Program-made: the position numbers and the translations under genes
Notes under the pieces: generated by a model
Seen by the model: only the letters and a program-made list of their open reading frames with translations
Told to the model about the DNA's origin: nothing
Database searches by the model: none
Part shown: positions 48,497 to 58,519 of the stretch, piece after piece
How positions within the stretch are numbered: position 1 is the stretch's first letter
Layout: every line of letters begins with the position of its first letter
Origin: Novosphingobium sp. 18050
GTDB taxonomy: Bacteria > Pseudomonadota > Alphaproteobacteria > Sphingomonadales > Sphingomonadaceae
Reading direction: 5' to 3'
NCBI RefSeq assembly: GCF_902706195.1
Contig: NZ_CACSJO010000016.1
Span: 62,001-126,000 of the forward strand
DNA: 64,000 nucleotides

Positions 48497-50467
48497 ATGC
48501 TTCAGGTGCGATCTAAATTCAGGGCCGTTCTGGCCGGTGTTTTACTGTTGCCGACTGCCACGGCCATCTGGCTTGCCCCCGCCGCCGCGCTGGCCGCCGA
48601 GCTCATACCGCTGGAGGCTTACGGCGAACTGCCCTCGGTCGAGGATGCTGCCATTTCACCCGACGGCGCCCGAATCGCGAGTGTCGTGCAGGACGAAGGT
48701 AAGCGCAGCATCCTTGTCGTGGGCCGGGACAACGAGGTCTACTTGCGGGGAGCGACGGGCGAGACCAAAGTCCGCTCGATCGACTGGGCGGACAAGGATA
48801 CGCTGCTCGTCACCAACACCGCCACCGTATCGCTGGGCTCGCAGTTCATCGCCAGCAAGGCAGAGCTTACGGGCACGGTTATCGTATCGCTGAACGGCGC
48901 AGCCTCGGGGATGATCTTCAGCAAGAACAAGGAGATCGCCAATACTACCCGCGGGCGGTTCGGTGTGCGCACGATCGGCGGGAAGACGGTCGGCTACTTC
49001 GGCGGCATCACCCTGGACACCAGAGGCACATCTCCCCAATGGCGCCACGGCCGGTCGACACTCTACGCTGTCGACATCGCCACGAACCGCGCGCGCCACG
49101 TCGCCGGTCCCGCCGGCGAGGACCACTACAACGACTGGCTGATCGATGCCGCAGGCAACGTGGCAGTGACGATGGACATGTCGGAAAGTACCGGCACCTG
49201 GCGTATCCTCGGCCCCGACAAGCGCCAATTGGCCCGCGGCGTCGACCCTACCGGCAACGTCAGCCTCGTAAGCTTCGGCAAGGATGGCACCACGATTCTC
49301 TACAGCATCGAGGACGAGGACAAGAACACCCGCTGGTTCGAAGCACCGCTGGCTGGCGGCGAAACCAGCGAATTCCTGCCCGGCATCGCGATCGACCGGC
49401 TGTTCGTGGACCGGGGAACCGGCAGGCTGCTGGGCTATCGCAGCGCGGGCGAAGGCGCAGAGACGCGGCTTTACGACCCCACGCACCACAGCGCCGTCAC
49501 CCGCATTCTGAAGGCCTTCAAGGGCCGCGAAACCCATCTTGTGGATTGGAGCCCCGACTTCGCCGAGGTCCTGGTGCGCACCGATGGCAATGGGGACAGC
49601 GGGACCTGGTATCTGGTGGACGTCAAGGCCCGCCACGCCAGCCCGATCGGATTCGAGCGCACCGCCATTCCTGCGGACGCCGTGGGGCCGGTGTCGCTGG
49701 TCGACTATACCGCGCAGGACGGGCTGACGATGAACGGTGTCCTTACCCTGCCGCCGGGGCGCAACGCGAAAAACCTGCCGGTGATCCTCCTGCCCCACGG
49801 CGGTCCCTCGTCGCGCAGCGATCCCGGGTTCGACTGGTGGGCACAGGCTTTCGCGTCGCGGGGCTATGCGGTGCTGCAGCCCAACTTCCGGGGCTCCACC
49901 AATCGCGACGACGTCTTTCGGCGCGCGGGCTTCGGCGAATGGGGCCGCAAGATGCAGACCGACATCTCGGACGGGCTTGCCGAACTGGCACGGCGCGGCG
50001 TGGTCGACCCCAAACGCGCCTGCATTGTCGGCGCAAGCTATGGCGGTTATGCGGCATTGGCCGGGGTCACCCTGCAACAGGGGCTGTACCGCTGCGCCGT
50101 CTCGGTCGCCGGGGTCGCCGACGTGATGTCCATGTACAACACCGACGTCCGCGAATCGGGTAATTCGCGCATGACGTGGAAATCTCTGCGCGAGCAGTTG
50201 GGCGATCCCAAGACTTATGCCGAGATTTCGCCCCGGCGCTTTGCCGCCAAGGCCGATGCCCCCGTACTGCTGATCCACGGCAAGGACGATACCGTGGTGC
50301 CGATAGCCCAGAGCCGGGCCATGGCCGACGCCCTGAAGGACGCCGGCAAGCCTTACGAAATGGTGGTTCTCAATGGCGAGGACCACTGGCTCTCGCGCGG
50401 GGACACCCGCAAGCAGATGCTCGCCGAAACGATGCGCTTCGTCCTCAAACACAACCCCGTCGACTGA
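48497..50467 (+). CDS. S9-family prolyl oligopeptidase-type peptidase, exported
   Basis: A 656-residue serine peptidase. A signal peptide (VLLLPTATAIWLAPAAALAA) leads to a beta-propeller (about residues 40-400) and an alpha/beta-hydrolase domain. Catalytic triad: S514 in GASYGGYAAL, D598 in HGKDDTVVP, H630 in GEDHWLS. Probably a periplasmic dipeptidyl or acyl-aminoacyl peptidase. GGGGGA lies immediately before the ATG. The downstream dapA gene is convergent. Confidence 0.92.
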   Translation: MLQVRSKFRAVLAGVLLLPTATAIWLAPAAALAAELIPLEAYGELPSVEDAAISPDGARIASVVQDEGKRSILVVGRDNEVYLRGATGETKVRSIDWADKDTLLVTNTATVSLGSQFIASKAELTGTVIVSLNGAASGMIFSKNKEIANTTRGRFGVRTIGGKTVGYFGGITLDTRGTSPQWRHGRSTLYAVDIATNRARHVAGPAGEDHYNDWLIDAAGNVAVTMDMSESTGTWRILGPDKRQLARGVDPTGNVSLVSFGKDGTTILYSIEDEDKNTRWFEAPLAGGETSEFLPGIAIDRLFVDRGTGRLLGYRSAGEGAETRLYDPTHHSAVTRILKAFKGRETHLVDWSPDFAEVLVRTDGNGDSGTWYLVDVKARHASPIGFERTAIPADAVGPVSLVDYTAQDGLTMNGVLTLPPGRNAKNLPVILLPHGGPSSRSDPGFDWWAQAFASRGYAVLQPNFRGSTNRDDVFRRAGFGEWGRKMQTDISDGLAELARRGVVDPKRACIVGASYGGYAALAGVTLQQGLYRCAVSVAGVADVMSMYNTDVRESGNSRMTWKSLREQLGDPKTYAEISPRRFAAKADAPVLLIHGKDDTVVPIAQSRAMADALKDAGKPYEMVVLNGEDHWLSRGDTRKQMLAETMRFVLKHNPVD

Positions 50468-50549
50468 AAGCGGCGGGGGTCAAGGGCGGGGCTCGATCCC
50501 GCAGGATTGCGTGGGTTCCGCGCGGGCTCTGCGCTGAACCCACGGCGGA

Positions 50550-51431
50550 TCACAGCAGGCCTGCGTGGACCAGCGCATCGTCCACAGCCTGGCGTGCCTT
50601 GTCGCCACAAGGGACCAGCGGCAGGCGCAGTTCGTTCTCGATCCAGTCGTGGACCTGCGCCAGCGCGTACTTGCAAGGACCGGGCGAGCTGTCCTCGAAC
50701 ATGGCGTAGTGCAGCGGGTAAAGCAGGTCGTTGAGGCGGCGCGCTTCCTCGAGGTCGTTAGCGGCGCAGGCGGCCTGGAACTCGGCGCAGAGCTTCGGCG
50801 CGACATTGGCAGTCACCGAAATGCAGCCCACGCCGCCGGCCGCGTTGAACGGCAGCGCCAGTTCATCGTCGCCGCAAAGCTGCACGAAGTCCTTGCCGAT
50901 GCCCATGCGGTGGTCGGTCACGCGCGAAAGGTCGCCGCTGGCGTCCTTGATGCCGATGAAGCGGCCGGGATGACGGCGGGCCAGTTCGCACACCGTCTCA
51001 GGGAGCAGGTCGGTGACCGTGCGACCCGGCACGTTGTAAAGCACGATCGGCAGGTCGATATTTTCGGCCAGATAGCCGAAGTGGGCGAGCAGGCCCTCCT
51101 GGCTCGGGCGATTGTAATAAGGCGCCACCAGCAGCGCCGCGGCGGCGCCGCACTTCTTCGAGAAGGTCATGTGCAGCAGCGCGTTGGTGGTGTCGTTGCT
51201 GCCGCAGCCGGCGATGACCGGCACCCGGCCCGCTGCCTGCTCGATGCAGACTTCGATCACGCGGTGGTGTTCGGCGTTGGAAAGCGTCGAATTTTCGCCG
51301 GTGGTACCGCAGGGGACCAGAGCGGACGAACCCGACTCGATCTGCCAGTCGACGAGGCGACGAAAAGCCTGTTCGTCGAACGCTCCGTCGCGAAACGGTG
51401 TGACAAGCGCGGGAATGGAGCCGGAGAACAT
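50550..51431 (-). CDS. dapA: 4-hydroxy-tetrahydrodipicolinate synthase
   Basis: A 293-residue class I aldolase condensing pyruvate with aspartate semialdehyde in lysine and diaminopimelate synthesis, thus supplying peptidoglycan. The Schiff-base lysine is K162 in FIGIKDASGDL; the proton-relay tyrosine is in IVLYNVPGRT and the TT pair in CGTTGENSTL. Complete. Divergent from a lytic transglycosylase gene, so two cell-wall genes share a 100-nt promoter gap. Confidence 0.97.
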   Translation of the reverse strand: MFSGSIPALVTPFRDGAFDEQAFRRLVDWQIESGSSALVPCGTTGENSTLSNAEHHRVIEVCIEQAAGRVPVIAGCGSNDTTNALLHMTFSKKCGAAAALLVAPYYNRPSQEGLLAHFGYLAENIDLPIVLYNVPGRTVTDLLPETVCELARRHPGRFIGIKDASGDLSRVTDHRMGIGKDFVQLCGDDELALPFNAAGGVGCISVTANVAPKLCAEFQAACAANDLEEARRLNDLLYPLHYAMFEDSSPGPCKYALAQVHDWIENELRLPLVPCGDKARQAVDDALVHAGLL

Positions 51432-51531
51432 GGACTTTACCTCTGGTGGTGTTCAATGATCGGCCCTGACGGGGAACCACCCCGCTGCCCGGACTTCACG
51501 TTCAGCGCCTGATAAGGAGCCTCTTTCCAAA

Positions 51532-53526
51532 ATGTCCAGCATGTTGCGCACCCCTCACCTGCTGCTGAGCATTTCCCCAGCCATTTTTGCGGCATTCGCT
51601 TTCGCCGCGCCCTCCCTTGCACAGGCCCAGTCTTCCGACGGGCGTGAGTGGGACACGGCGCGCGCGCAGTCGATGCAATCGCACGACATGGCGGTCCATC
51701 AGTCGATCGACCGCTGGAAGCTGCTTTCCGCCAACGACCGCATGGGCTTCGCCGCCTATACCAGCTTCCTGCTGCGTTATCCCGGCTATCCCCAGCAGGA
51801 CAAATTGCGCGGATTCGCGGAAAAATCCCTGCTGACAGAATCACCCGATGCGGGTTCGGTCATAGCCTTCTTCGATCGCTTTGAGCCGCTGGGCAGCCGG
51901 GCCGCGGGACGCTACGCCGTGGCGCTTTCGACGATGCGCCGCGCCGATGCGGCCGCCAATGCCATTGCCGCCTGGCGCAAGGGCGGGCTGACCCCGCAGG
52001 ACGAAACCGCGCTGTACTCGCTCTATCAGAGCCGGCTGACCAGCGCCGACCACGATGCGCGCATGGATGCATTGCTGTGGCAGGGCGAAACGGCGCAGGC
52101 AGAGCGGCAGATCTCGTTCGTCTCCCCCGCCCGCCGTGCCGAGTTCATGGAGCGCCTCTCGCTGCTGCAGGGCATGGCGCCGGGGACCATGGGCGTGACT
52201 CTACCCGCACAGATTTCCTCCGATCCGGGCTATGTCTACAACCGCGCGGTGCAGGCGCGCCGGGCGGGCAACCTGCAGGGCGCGATCGCCCTGCTCGCCA
52301 ATCGCCCGCCGCTAGCCCGCCCGGTGCCCGAACAGGAACTGTGGGTGAAGGAACTGCTCACCGCCGCGCGCGGAGCAGATGGCAGTAGCGCGGTTAGGAT
52401 CGCCTCCTCCATCGACGACGGTTTCGCCCCCGGCACCGACATCAGCCGACTCTCCTTCCGCCTGCGGGACGATTATACGACGCTGATGTGGCTGGGCGGC
52501 ACCAAGGCGCTCTGGTCGCTGGGTGACACCCGCCGCGCCGCGCCGCTGTTCTACCGCTACGGCGCCGCCGCGCAGACTCCGGGCACCCGCTCCAAGGGGT
52601 TCTACTGGGCAGGCCGCGCGCTGGCCCAGGGCGGCGACATGGCTGGCGCGAACCGCTACTTCGAGATGGCAGCGCAGTACCCGCAGTACTTCTACGGCCA
52701 GCTTTCGCTCGAACGCCTGCGCCGGCCGATCCCGAACCTCGATACCCGCTCCACTGCCGTGCCTAGCCAAGCCCAGCGCACGTCGTTCCAGTCTCTGCCG
52801 ATCACTCTGGCGGTGCGCGATGTGGCCCGCGATGCCGACTGGCGCACCGGCGTCCAGTTCTTCCGCGAAATCTCCGATCAGGCGCAGGACGCCGAGGATC
52901 ACGTCCTTGTCGCCGACCTAGCGCAGCAGATCGGCCGCCGCGACCTTGCGGTGATCATGGGGCAGAGCGCCCATGCCAGCGGTTACGAGGAATTCGGCCA
53001 GATCGCCTTCCCGCTGATCCCCGCGCCCGCCGGTACCAACTGGACCATGGTCCACGCCTTGGCCCGGCAGGAAAGCCAGTTCGCACAAAACGCGCTCAGC
53101 CACGCGGGCGCCAGCGGCCTGATGCAGCTTATGCCCGGGACCGCACGCGAACAGGCTGGCAAGCTGGGACTACCCTATGATCAATCGGCGCTGGTCAGCG
53201 ATCCGGTATACAACATCCGTCTCGGCGACGGCTATTTCGCGCGGATGATGGACTATTACGGCGGCGCCACCCCGCTTGCCGTTGCGGCTTACAACGCCGG
53301 TCCGGGTAACGTGAACAAGTGGCTGCGCGCCAACGGCGATCCGCGCACCGGCGCTATCGAATGGATCGACTGGATGGAGCAGATCCCCATCTATGAAACC
53401 AAGAACTACGTCCAGCGCGTGCTGGAAAACGCTGTGGTTTACGAATCGATGTATCCCGGCAAGTCCGACTACACTGGCGCCAACAAGCTGACCCGCCTGA
53501 TGCCAGGCAAGCGCGAGCCGGGCTGA
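51532..53526 (+). CDS. slt: Soluble lytic murein transglycosylase
   Basis: A 664-residue exported enzyme that cleaves peptidoglycan with formation of 1,6-anhydromuramic acid. Signal peptide (AIFAAFAFAAPSLAQAQS), a long alpha-helical U-domain, and a C-terminal Slt domain with catalytic E514 in LARQESQF, then SGLMQLMPGTA and AVAAYNAGPGNVNKW. AAGGAG is 12 nt upstream of the ATG; ATG at 51541 is an alternative. Divergent from dapA. Confidence 0.95.
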   Translation: MSSMLRTPHLLLSISPAIFAAFAFAAPSLAQAQSSDGREWDTARAQSMQSHDMAVHQSIDRWKLLSANDRMGFAAYTSFLLRYPGYPQQDKLRGFAEKSLLTESPDAGSVIAFFDRFEPLGSRAAGRYAVALSTMRRADAAANAIAAWRKGGLTPQDETALYSLYQSRLTSADHDARMDALLWQGETAQAERQISFVSPARRAEFMERLSLLQGMAPGTMGVTLPAQISSDPGYVYNRAVQARRAGNLQGAIALLANRPPLARPVPEQELWVKELLTAARGADGSSAVRIASSIDDGFAPGTDISRLSFRLRDDYTTLMWLGGTKALWSLGDTRRAAPLFYRYGAAAQTPGTRSKGFYWAGRALAQGGDMAGANRYFEMAAQYPQYFYGQLSLERLRRPIPNLDTRSTAVPSQAQRTSFQSLPITLAVRDVARDADWRTGVQFFREISDQAQDAEDHVLVADLAQQIGRRDLAVIMGQSAHASGYEEFGQIAFPLIPAPAGTNWTMVHALARQESQFAQNALSHAGASGLMQLMPGTAREQAGKLGLPYDQSALVSDPVYNIRLGDGYFARMMDYYGGATPLAVAAYNAGPGNVNKWLRANGDPRTGAIEWIDWMEQIPIYETKNYVQRVLENAVVYESMYPGKSDYTGANKLTRLMPGKREPG

Positions 53527-53533
53527 TCAGCTT

Positions 53534-54928
53534 TCAGCCCATGCCGTCCAGTCGGAACAGAACTCCGGCATGGGCGGCAAGGTGCGTGCTCACAGCATCC
53601 CGCACCGGAGCCAGATCGCGGCGCTGCCACAGGTCGCGGACCTTCGCCGGTCCCGCCATGCCCACGGCGCGCAAGGCCACGGTGACATCGCGGGGCTTAT
53701 CGCCGGTGTTGAACAGGGCGAGATAACGGGCCTTGCCGTCCTCGCTCCAAGCCGACCAGGCACGGATGCCATCCTCCAGAAAATGCGGGGCATTACCCTG
53801 GCTGCGCTGGTTGACGGCAAGCACTTCCGGGTTGGTCAGCAGCGCCAGCGTCGCGGCATCGAGGTGACGCAGATCGCCGCCCATGATCAACGGTGAGCGG
53901 GCGATCGACCACAAGGTCATCAGTGTGCGCTGTTCGTCCGGCGTGAAGCGGGTATCGCGCTCACCCAGTGCCAGTCGGCCCAGCGGCAGCATGTCGGCAT
54001 CGGGCCAGGAACCGGGGCCGCGATAGGGCGTCCAGTTTTCCAGCCGCGTGAACTGTGCTTCGAGCTGCGCCCATTCGTCCCAGAAATCGTCGGAAATGCG
54101 CCACATCTGGGCATGCCGGCGAACATGCTCGCCCCGTAGCACCGGCGTTTCGCCCGGTGACAGGCTGAGCATCATCGGCCGGCCGCAACGAGCGATGGCC
54201 TTGGCGGCCGCCTCGATCTCGGGCGCGTGGGCATCGTAGGGGCGGCTCATGTCGTCCATCTTGACGAAGTCCACACCCCACGAGGCGTAGAGCCGGAACA
54301 GCCCGTCGTAGTAGTCCTGCGCACCCGCCTTCGTCATATCGACGCCGTACATGTCCGGATTCCACGAAGAGATGCTGGAGGTATCGGCGATGTCCTGCGC
54401 ACGGTAGGCGGTGCCCAGCACCGGCAGGTTCTGCTTCACCGCATGTCGAGCGATGCCGCGCATTACGTGGATGCCGAACTTCAGCCCCATCGCGTGGACC
54501 TTCGCCGCCAGCGGCGCAAAGCCCCTGCCCTCTGCCGCCGAGGGAAAGCGGTTCGGCGCAGGCACCAGCCGCCCGTGGGCATCCAGCGCCGGGACCGGGT
54601 TGGCGTTGTAGGTGTAGCTGCTCGCCTCGGGCTCATACCACTGGATGTCGACGGTGAAGACGTCGTAGCCGGAGGGCAGCAGCTTATCGCGCATGATCGC
54701 TGCGGTTTCGAGCGCCTGCGTCTCGGTGATTGTGCCTGCGAAACTGTTCCAGCTGTTCCAGCCCATCGGCGGGCGCGGCGCCAGCGTGGTCGTCGGTTGC
54801 AGGGCTGTCGGTTTCAGGGCGGAGCCGGCCGGCGCCGGAGCGGACGCCGACGCAGCGCCTGCCTCGAAACCCAACCCTCCCAGCGAAACCGTGGCCGCAA
54901 GAATCGCCGTCCGGCGCGACATATCCAT
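53534..54928 (-). CDS. Glycoside hydrolase family 27 alpha-galactosidase-like, exported
   Basis: A 464-residue GH27-type enzyme. A twin-arginine-like signal (MSRRTAILAATVSLGG) leads into PPMGWNSWNSF, the family start. The nucleophile Asp lies in VDFVKMDDMSR and the acid/base Asp in WRISDDFWDEW; the C-terminal beta domain ends AGVLFRLDGMG. The family cleaves terminal alpha-galactose or related sugars. ATG at 54928 has GGGAG 8 nt upstream. No sugar transporter or other glycosidase is nearby, so its polymer target is unknown. Confidence 0.88.
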   Translation of the reverse strand: MDMSRRTAILAATVSLGGLGFEAGAASASAPAPAGSALKPTALQPTTTLAPRPPMGWNSWNSFAGTITETQALETAAIMRDKLLPSGYDVFTVDIQWYEPEASSYTYNANPVPALDAHGRLVPAPNRFPSAAEGRGFAPLAAKVHAMGLKFGIHVMRGIARHAVKQNLPVLGTAYRAQDIADTSSISSWNPDMYGVDMTKAGAQDYYDGLFRLYASWGVDFVKMDDMSRPYDAHAPEIEAAAKAIARCGRPMMLSLSPGETPVLRGEHVRRHAQMWRISDDFWDEWAQLEAQFTRLENWTPYRGPGSWPDADMLPLGRLALGERDTRFTPDEQRTLMTLWSIARSPLIMGGDLRHLDAATLALLTNPEVLAVNQRSQGNAPHFLEDGIRAWSAWSEDGKARYLALFNTGDKPRDVTVALRAVGMAGPAKVRDLWQRRDLAPVRDAVSTHLAAHAGVLFRLDGMG

Positions 54929-55053
54929 GGCAGTGCTCCCTCTCTCCGCCTTCATAGCCGGAGTTATTTGTCGGACTAATGAAAGCAATGCAACCGGGGA
55001 GAGTACATGTTCCAGGTCTTGGCCGGCCTCGCCCGGCTATCTAAGCATCCGAT

Positions 55054-55533
55054 ATGAATCTCACCGGTCCCCCGATCAGCCCCGCAGGGATGTCTTCCCT
55101 GCGCGCCCGCTACGACCATCTGCTCGGCACGGAGCGCCCGGCGATCGTCGAGATCGTATCATGGGCGGCGGGCAATGGTGACCGCTCGGAAAACGGCGAC
55201 TACCTATATGGCCGCAAGCGCATGCGCGAGATCGACCGCGAACTGTCCTACCTCGCCCGCCGCATGAAAGCGCTGCGCGTGGTCGATCCTTCCGCGCAGA
55301 GCGAGCGCGGCAAAGTCTTCTTCGGCGCTACCGTGGAACTGGCCGACGAGGAGGACGAGCGCCTCACCCTCACCATCGTCGGCGATGACGAACAGGACGC
55401 CTCCGCTGGCCGCATCGGCTGGAGCGCCCCCATCGCTCGCGCCCTGCGCGGCGCCGCCGTGGGCGACCTGCGCATCGTGCGCCTGCCCTCCGGCGAGAAG
55501 GAATGGGAGATCATGGCGATCACTTATCCTTAG
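55054..55533 (+). CDS. greB: Transcription elongation factor GreB
   Basis: A 159-residue Gre factor that rescues backtracked RNA polymerase. The coiled-coil tip with acidic residues (NGDRSENGDYLYGRKRMREI) and the C-terminal FKBP-like domain (VFFGATVELADEEDERLTLT) are present; the YGRKRMREID signature points to GreB rather than GreA. Start at ATG 55054. Followed 42 nt later by a permease on the same strand. Confidence 0.92.
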   Translation: MNLTGPPISPAGMSSLRARYDHLLGTERPAIVEIVSWAAGNGDRSENGDYLYGRKRMREIDRELSYLARRMKALRVVDPSAQSERGKVFFGATVELADEEDERLTLTIVGDDEQDASAGRIGWSAPIARALRGAAVGDLRIVRLPSGEKEWEIMAITYP

Positions 55534-55575
55534 CTTCACTTTGCCTTTCGCGCCGACCTCGGCTTAACGGGCGGC

Positions 55576-56349
55576 ATGGAACTGACCGTCGAAGCCTTCT
55601 CCTTCCTGATCGCCATCGCCTTTCTCGCAGGCGGGGTGGATGCGCTTGCAGGCGGCGGCGGACTGCTGACGATCCCGGCGCTCATGGCCGCCGGGATACC
55701 GCCCGTCTCGGCGCTGGCGACAAACAAGCTGCAAAGCACCATCGGCACCGCATCGGCTTTCCTGACCTTCCACCGCGCCGGTCATGTCGACCTGAAGGCT
55801 TTTGCGGTCCCGGCGCTGGGTGCCTTCCTCGGCTCTCTGGCGGGAGGCACCGCCGTCCAGTTCATCGAGCCGGCGTTCCTGGCGGCCTTCGTGCCGGTCC
55901 TGCTGATCGCGATGGGCCTGTACTTCCTGTTCGCCCCGCCGATGAGCGAAGTGGACCGCCATGCCCGTATCGGCCGCCGCGGGCTGACCCTGATCACCAC
56001 CGGCATCGGTTTCTACGACGGTTTCTTCGGCCCCGGCACCGGATCGTTCATGACCACCGCGCTGGTGGCGCTGGGCGGGCTCGGCCTGGTCCGGGCCATC
56101 GCCAATACCAAGTTCCTGAACCTTTCCACCAACATCGCCGGCCTTGCCGCGATGATCGCGGGCGGCAAGGTGCTGTGGCTGCTGGGGGCCGGGATGGCCG
56201 CCGCCAACGTCGCGGGAAACCAGGTCGGCGCGCGGCTGGCCATGCGTTTCGGCGGAAAAGGCGTGCGCCCCCTGTTGGTGGTCATGTCGTTCGCGCTGAC
56301 GATCAAGCTGCTGTCCGACCCGGACAACCCGCTGTGGAGCTTGTTCTAA
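55576..56349 (+). CDS. TSUP-family (TauE/SafE) membrane permease
   Basis: A 257-residue permease of the sulfite exporter TauE/SafE family. About eight membrane helices; family marks GGVDALAGGGGLLTIPALMA at the N-terminus and the internal repeat GFYDGFFGPGTGSFMTTALV. Members move sulfite, sulfonates or other anions; this one resembles the YfcA group of unknown substrate. It follows greB and converges with sthA. Confidence 0.9.
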   Translation: MELTVEAFSFLIAIAFLAGGVDALAGGGGLLTIPALMAAGIPPVSALATNKLQSTIGTASAFLTFHRAGHVDLKAFAVPALGAFLGSLAGGTAVQFIEPAFLAAFVPVLLIAMGLYFLFAPPMSEVDRHARIGRRGLTLITTGIGFYDGFFGPGTGSFMTTALVALGGLGLVRAIANTKFLNLSTNIAGLAAMIAGGKVLWLLGAGMAAANVAGNQVGARLAMRFGGKGVRPLLVVMSFALTIKLLSDPDNPLWSLF

Positions 56350-56399
56350 AGCGTCTTCTAATCAGGTGGAGATGATGACGCGGCAAACCGAAAACTCCC

Positions 56400-57788
56400 T
56401 CACCGCGCCATGCGGTTCCAGGCGTCGAGCGCGGCGATCTTGTAGGCTTCCGCCAGCGTCGGATAGTTGAAGGTGTTCTCGATGAAATAGTCGATCGTGC
56501 CCTTCAGGTTCAGCACCGCCTGGCCGATGTGGATCAGTTCGGTCGCGCCCTCGCCGATGATGTGGACGCCCAGCAGGCGACGGGTCTTGTTCGAGAAGAT
56601 CATCTTCATGAGGCCCTGCTGCAGGCCCATGATGTGGCCCCGGCTGGTCTCGCGGAAACGGGCGATACCTGTCTCGTAGTTGATGCCCCGTTCCCGCACT
56701 TCCTGCTCGGTCATGCCCACTGTCGAGATTTCGGGCACCGCGTAAATGCCATAAGGGAAGAACGCGGGCGCCGGCGGCAAAGGCAGGCCAAAAGCATGGC
56801 AGGCAGCGATGCGCCCCTGCTCCATCGAGGTCGAGGCGAGGCTGGGAAAACCGATCACATCGCCGGCGGCATAGATGTGCGGCACAGCGGTCTGGTACGT
56901 CTCGGGATTGACGGATAGGCGCCCGCGCATGTCGGTCTTCAGCCCGCAGGCATCCAGCCCCAACCCGGTTGTCGCGCCCATGCGCCCGGCGCAGTAGAGC
57001 AGCATCTCGCTGCGCACCGTCCGCCCGTCGCCCAGCGTGGTGACGACACGCCCATCCGCGCCCTTCTCAACTTTCGCGGCGGGAGAACCGAGCCGGAAGG
57101 TAACGCCCCGGTCGCGCAGCTGGTTCACGAACTCCTCGATGATCTCCCGGTCGACGAAATCGAGGAACGTCTCGCGCGGTTCTATCACGGTGACGGCGAC
57201 GTCGAGCGCCGAGAAGATCGTCGCATACTCGATCCCGATCACCCCGGCGCCGACGACCGCCAGCGAGCGCGGCAGACGCGGGATGTTCACGACCTCGTCC
57301 GAATCCAGGATGTCGGGGTCGGAAAAATCCACATTGTCAGGTTGATAGGGCACCGTGCCCACGGCGATGAGAAAGCGCTCCCCCTCGACAATCAACTCGC
57401 TGCCGTCGGGGAAGGTCACGACCACCCGATTGGCATCCATGAAGCGCGCGAAGCCTGCCATCGTCGCCACGCCATTACGCAGGAACTGGTGCTCCAGCAC
57501 ATCGACCTCGTGGTCCAGCGTCTTGCCAAGACGGATCGATAGGTCCTCGCTACCGATCTCCTTCTTGACCCGGTAGGAGCGCCCGTAGAATCCTCGCTCG
57601 CGCCAGCCTGAAAGGTTCAGCGCGGTTTCGCGCAGGGTCTTGCTGGGGATCGTGCCGGTATGCACGGATACTCCGCCGACACGCTGGCGTCCTTCGATAA
57701 CAAGGACGGACTTGCCCAGCTTCGCCGCCTGAATCGCCGCGCGCCGCCCCGAAGGGCCGCTGCCGATCACGATGAACTCGTAAGCCAT
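56400..57788 (-). CDS. sthA: Soluble pyridine nucleotide transhydrogenase
   Basis: A 462-residue flavoprotein that moves electrons between NADPH and NAD+. FAD motif VIGSGPSGRRAAIQAAKLG at residue 6, NAD motif VVGAGVIGIEYATIF near 180, and the SthA hallmark GVSVHTGTIPSKTLRE, where the redox Cys pair of disulfide reductases is replaced. ATG at 57788 matches the family; the longer option from 57884 has no resemblance. It complements icd here by adjusting the NADPH pool. Confidence 0.95.
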   Translation of the reverse strand: MAYEFIVIGSGPSGRRAAIQAAKLGKSVLVIEGRQRVGGVSVHTGTIPSKTLRETALNLSGWRERGFYGRSYRVKKEIGSEDLSIRLGKTLDHEVDVLEHQFLRNGVATMAGFARFMDANRVVVTFPDGSELIVEGERFLIAVGTVPYQPDNVDFSDPDILDSDEVVNIPRLPRSLAVVGAGVIGIEYATIFSALDVAVTVIEPRETFLDFVDREIIEEFVNQLRDRGVTFRLGSPAAKVEKGADGRVVTTLGDGRTVRSEMLLYCAGRMGATTGLGLDACGLKTDMRGRLSVNPETYQTAVPHIYAAGDVIGFPSLASTSMEQGRIAACHAFGLPLPPAPAFFPYGIYAVPEISTVGMTEQEVRERGINYETGIARFRETSRGHIMGLQQGLMKMIFSNKTRRLLGVHIIGEGATELIHIGQAVLNLKGTIDYFIENTFNYPTLAEAYKIAALDAWNRMAR

Positions 57789-57933
57789 GGTCAACTCCAG
57801 CAAAGCGCGGCAGCAACGCCCAAGCGTGAACTGTGCGGCCGCCCATGTTGCAACGCAACAACCAATCCGCCGCATCCGGTTCAATGCGGGGAACGCTTTC
57901 CAATGCGGGAGGATAGCCCCTATAGGCTCCGCT

Positions 57934-58437
57934 ATGCGCCGATCCGCCTTACGCCTGCTTGCGTTGCCCGTGCTGATGGCACTCGCCGCGTCGCCCGCCC
58001 TCGCCCGCGAGAGCCTTGGCCTTTACGGCAACTGGGGCGCGTTTCGCGATCCGCTGGTTCCGCGCTGCTATGCTATCGCCATGGCCGACCCCAGCGCCAT
58101 GAGCCGCGACTACCAGCCCTATGCCGCGATCGGCAGCTGGCCCCGGCGCGGCGCGCGCAGCCAGGTACACCTGCGTCTCTCGCGCAAGCTTGCGCAGGGC
58201 AAGCAGGTCACCTTGCGCATCGGCGGCCAACGCATCGTGCTGACGGCCGGCGGCGGCGACGCCTGGCCCAGCAGCGATACCGACAACGCCGCGATCGTCG
58301 CCGCCATGCGCTCGGCCCCATCGATGACGGTGTATGCGCGCGATGCGAAGGGGCGTCCTTTCGCCAATACCTGGGCGCTTCCGGGCGCGGCCTCGGCGAT
58401 GGATGCGGCGCTGATCGGCTGCGCAAGGATACGATAG
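57934..58437 (+). CDS. Exported protein, possibly IalB-like
   Basis: A 167-residue protein with a signal peptide (LRLLALPVLMALAASPALA) and a mature start ESLGLYGNWGAFRDPLVPRC. The W-x-x-F and paired-cysteine pattern (RCYAIAM ... LIGCARIR) resembles the invasion-associated locus B family, but the match is loose. ATG at 57934 places the signal peptide correctly; a ribosome site is not obvious. Divergent from sthA. Confidence 0.65.
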   Translation: MRRSALRLLALPVLMALAASPALARESLGLYGNWGAFRDPLVPRCYAIAMADPSAMSRDYQPYAAIGSWPRRGARSQVHLRLSRKLAQGKQVTLRIGGQRIVLTAGGGDAWPSSDTDNAAIVAAMRSAPSMTVYARDAKGRPFANTWALPGAASAMDAALIGCARIR

Positions 58438-58469
58438 GCGCGCTGTCCCCCGAACTAACCCAAACGAAG

Positions 58470-58495
58470 AGGGCGGCGCCTCCCAGCGCCGCCCT
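58470..58495. terminator. Hairpin between convergent genes
   Basis: AGGGCGGCGC / GCGCCGCCCT, a perfect 10-bp stem with 6-nt loop CTCCCA, between the stops of the exported-protein gene and the outer-membrane protein gene. Followed by TCCCT on the plus strand rather than a clean T-run. Confidence 0.6.
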
Positions 58496-58519
58496 TCCCT
58501 CGCCGCGAGGTGAGTCTGC

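Noticed and set aside
48656..50452. A 598-codon frame opposite the S9 peptidase
   Set aside because: Antisense shadow of a protein with an intact signal peptide and catalytic triad.
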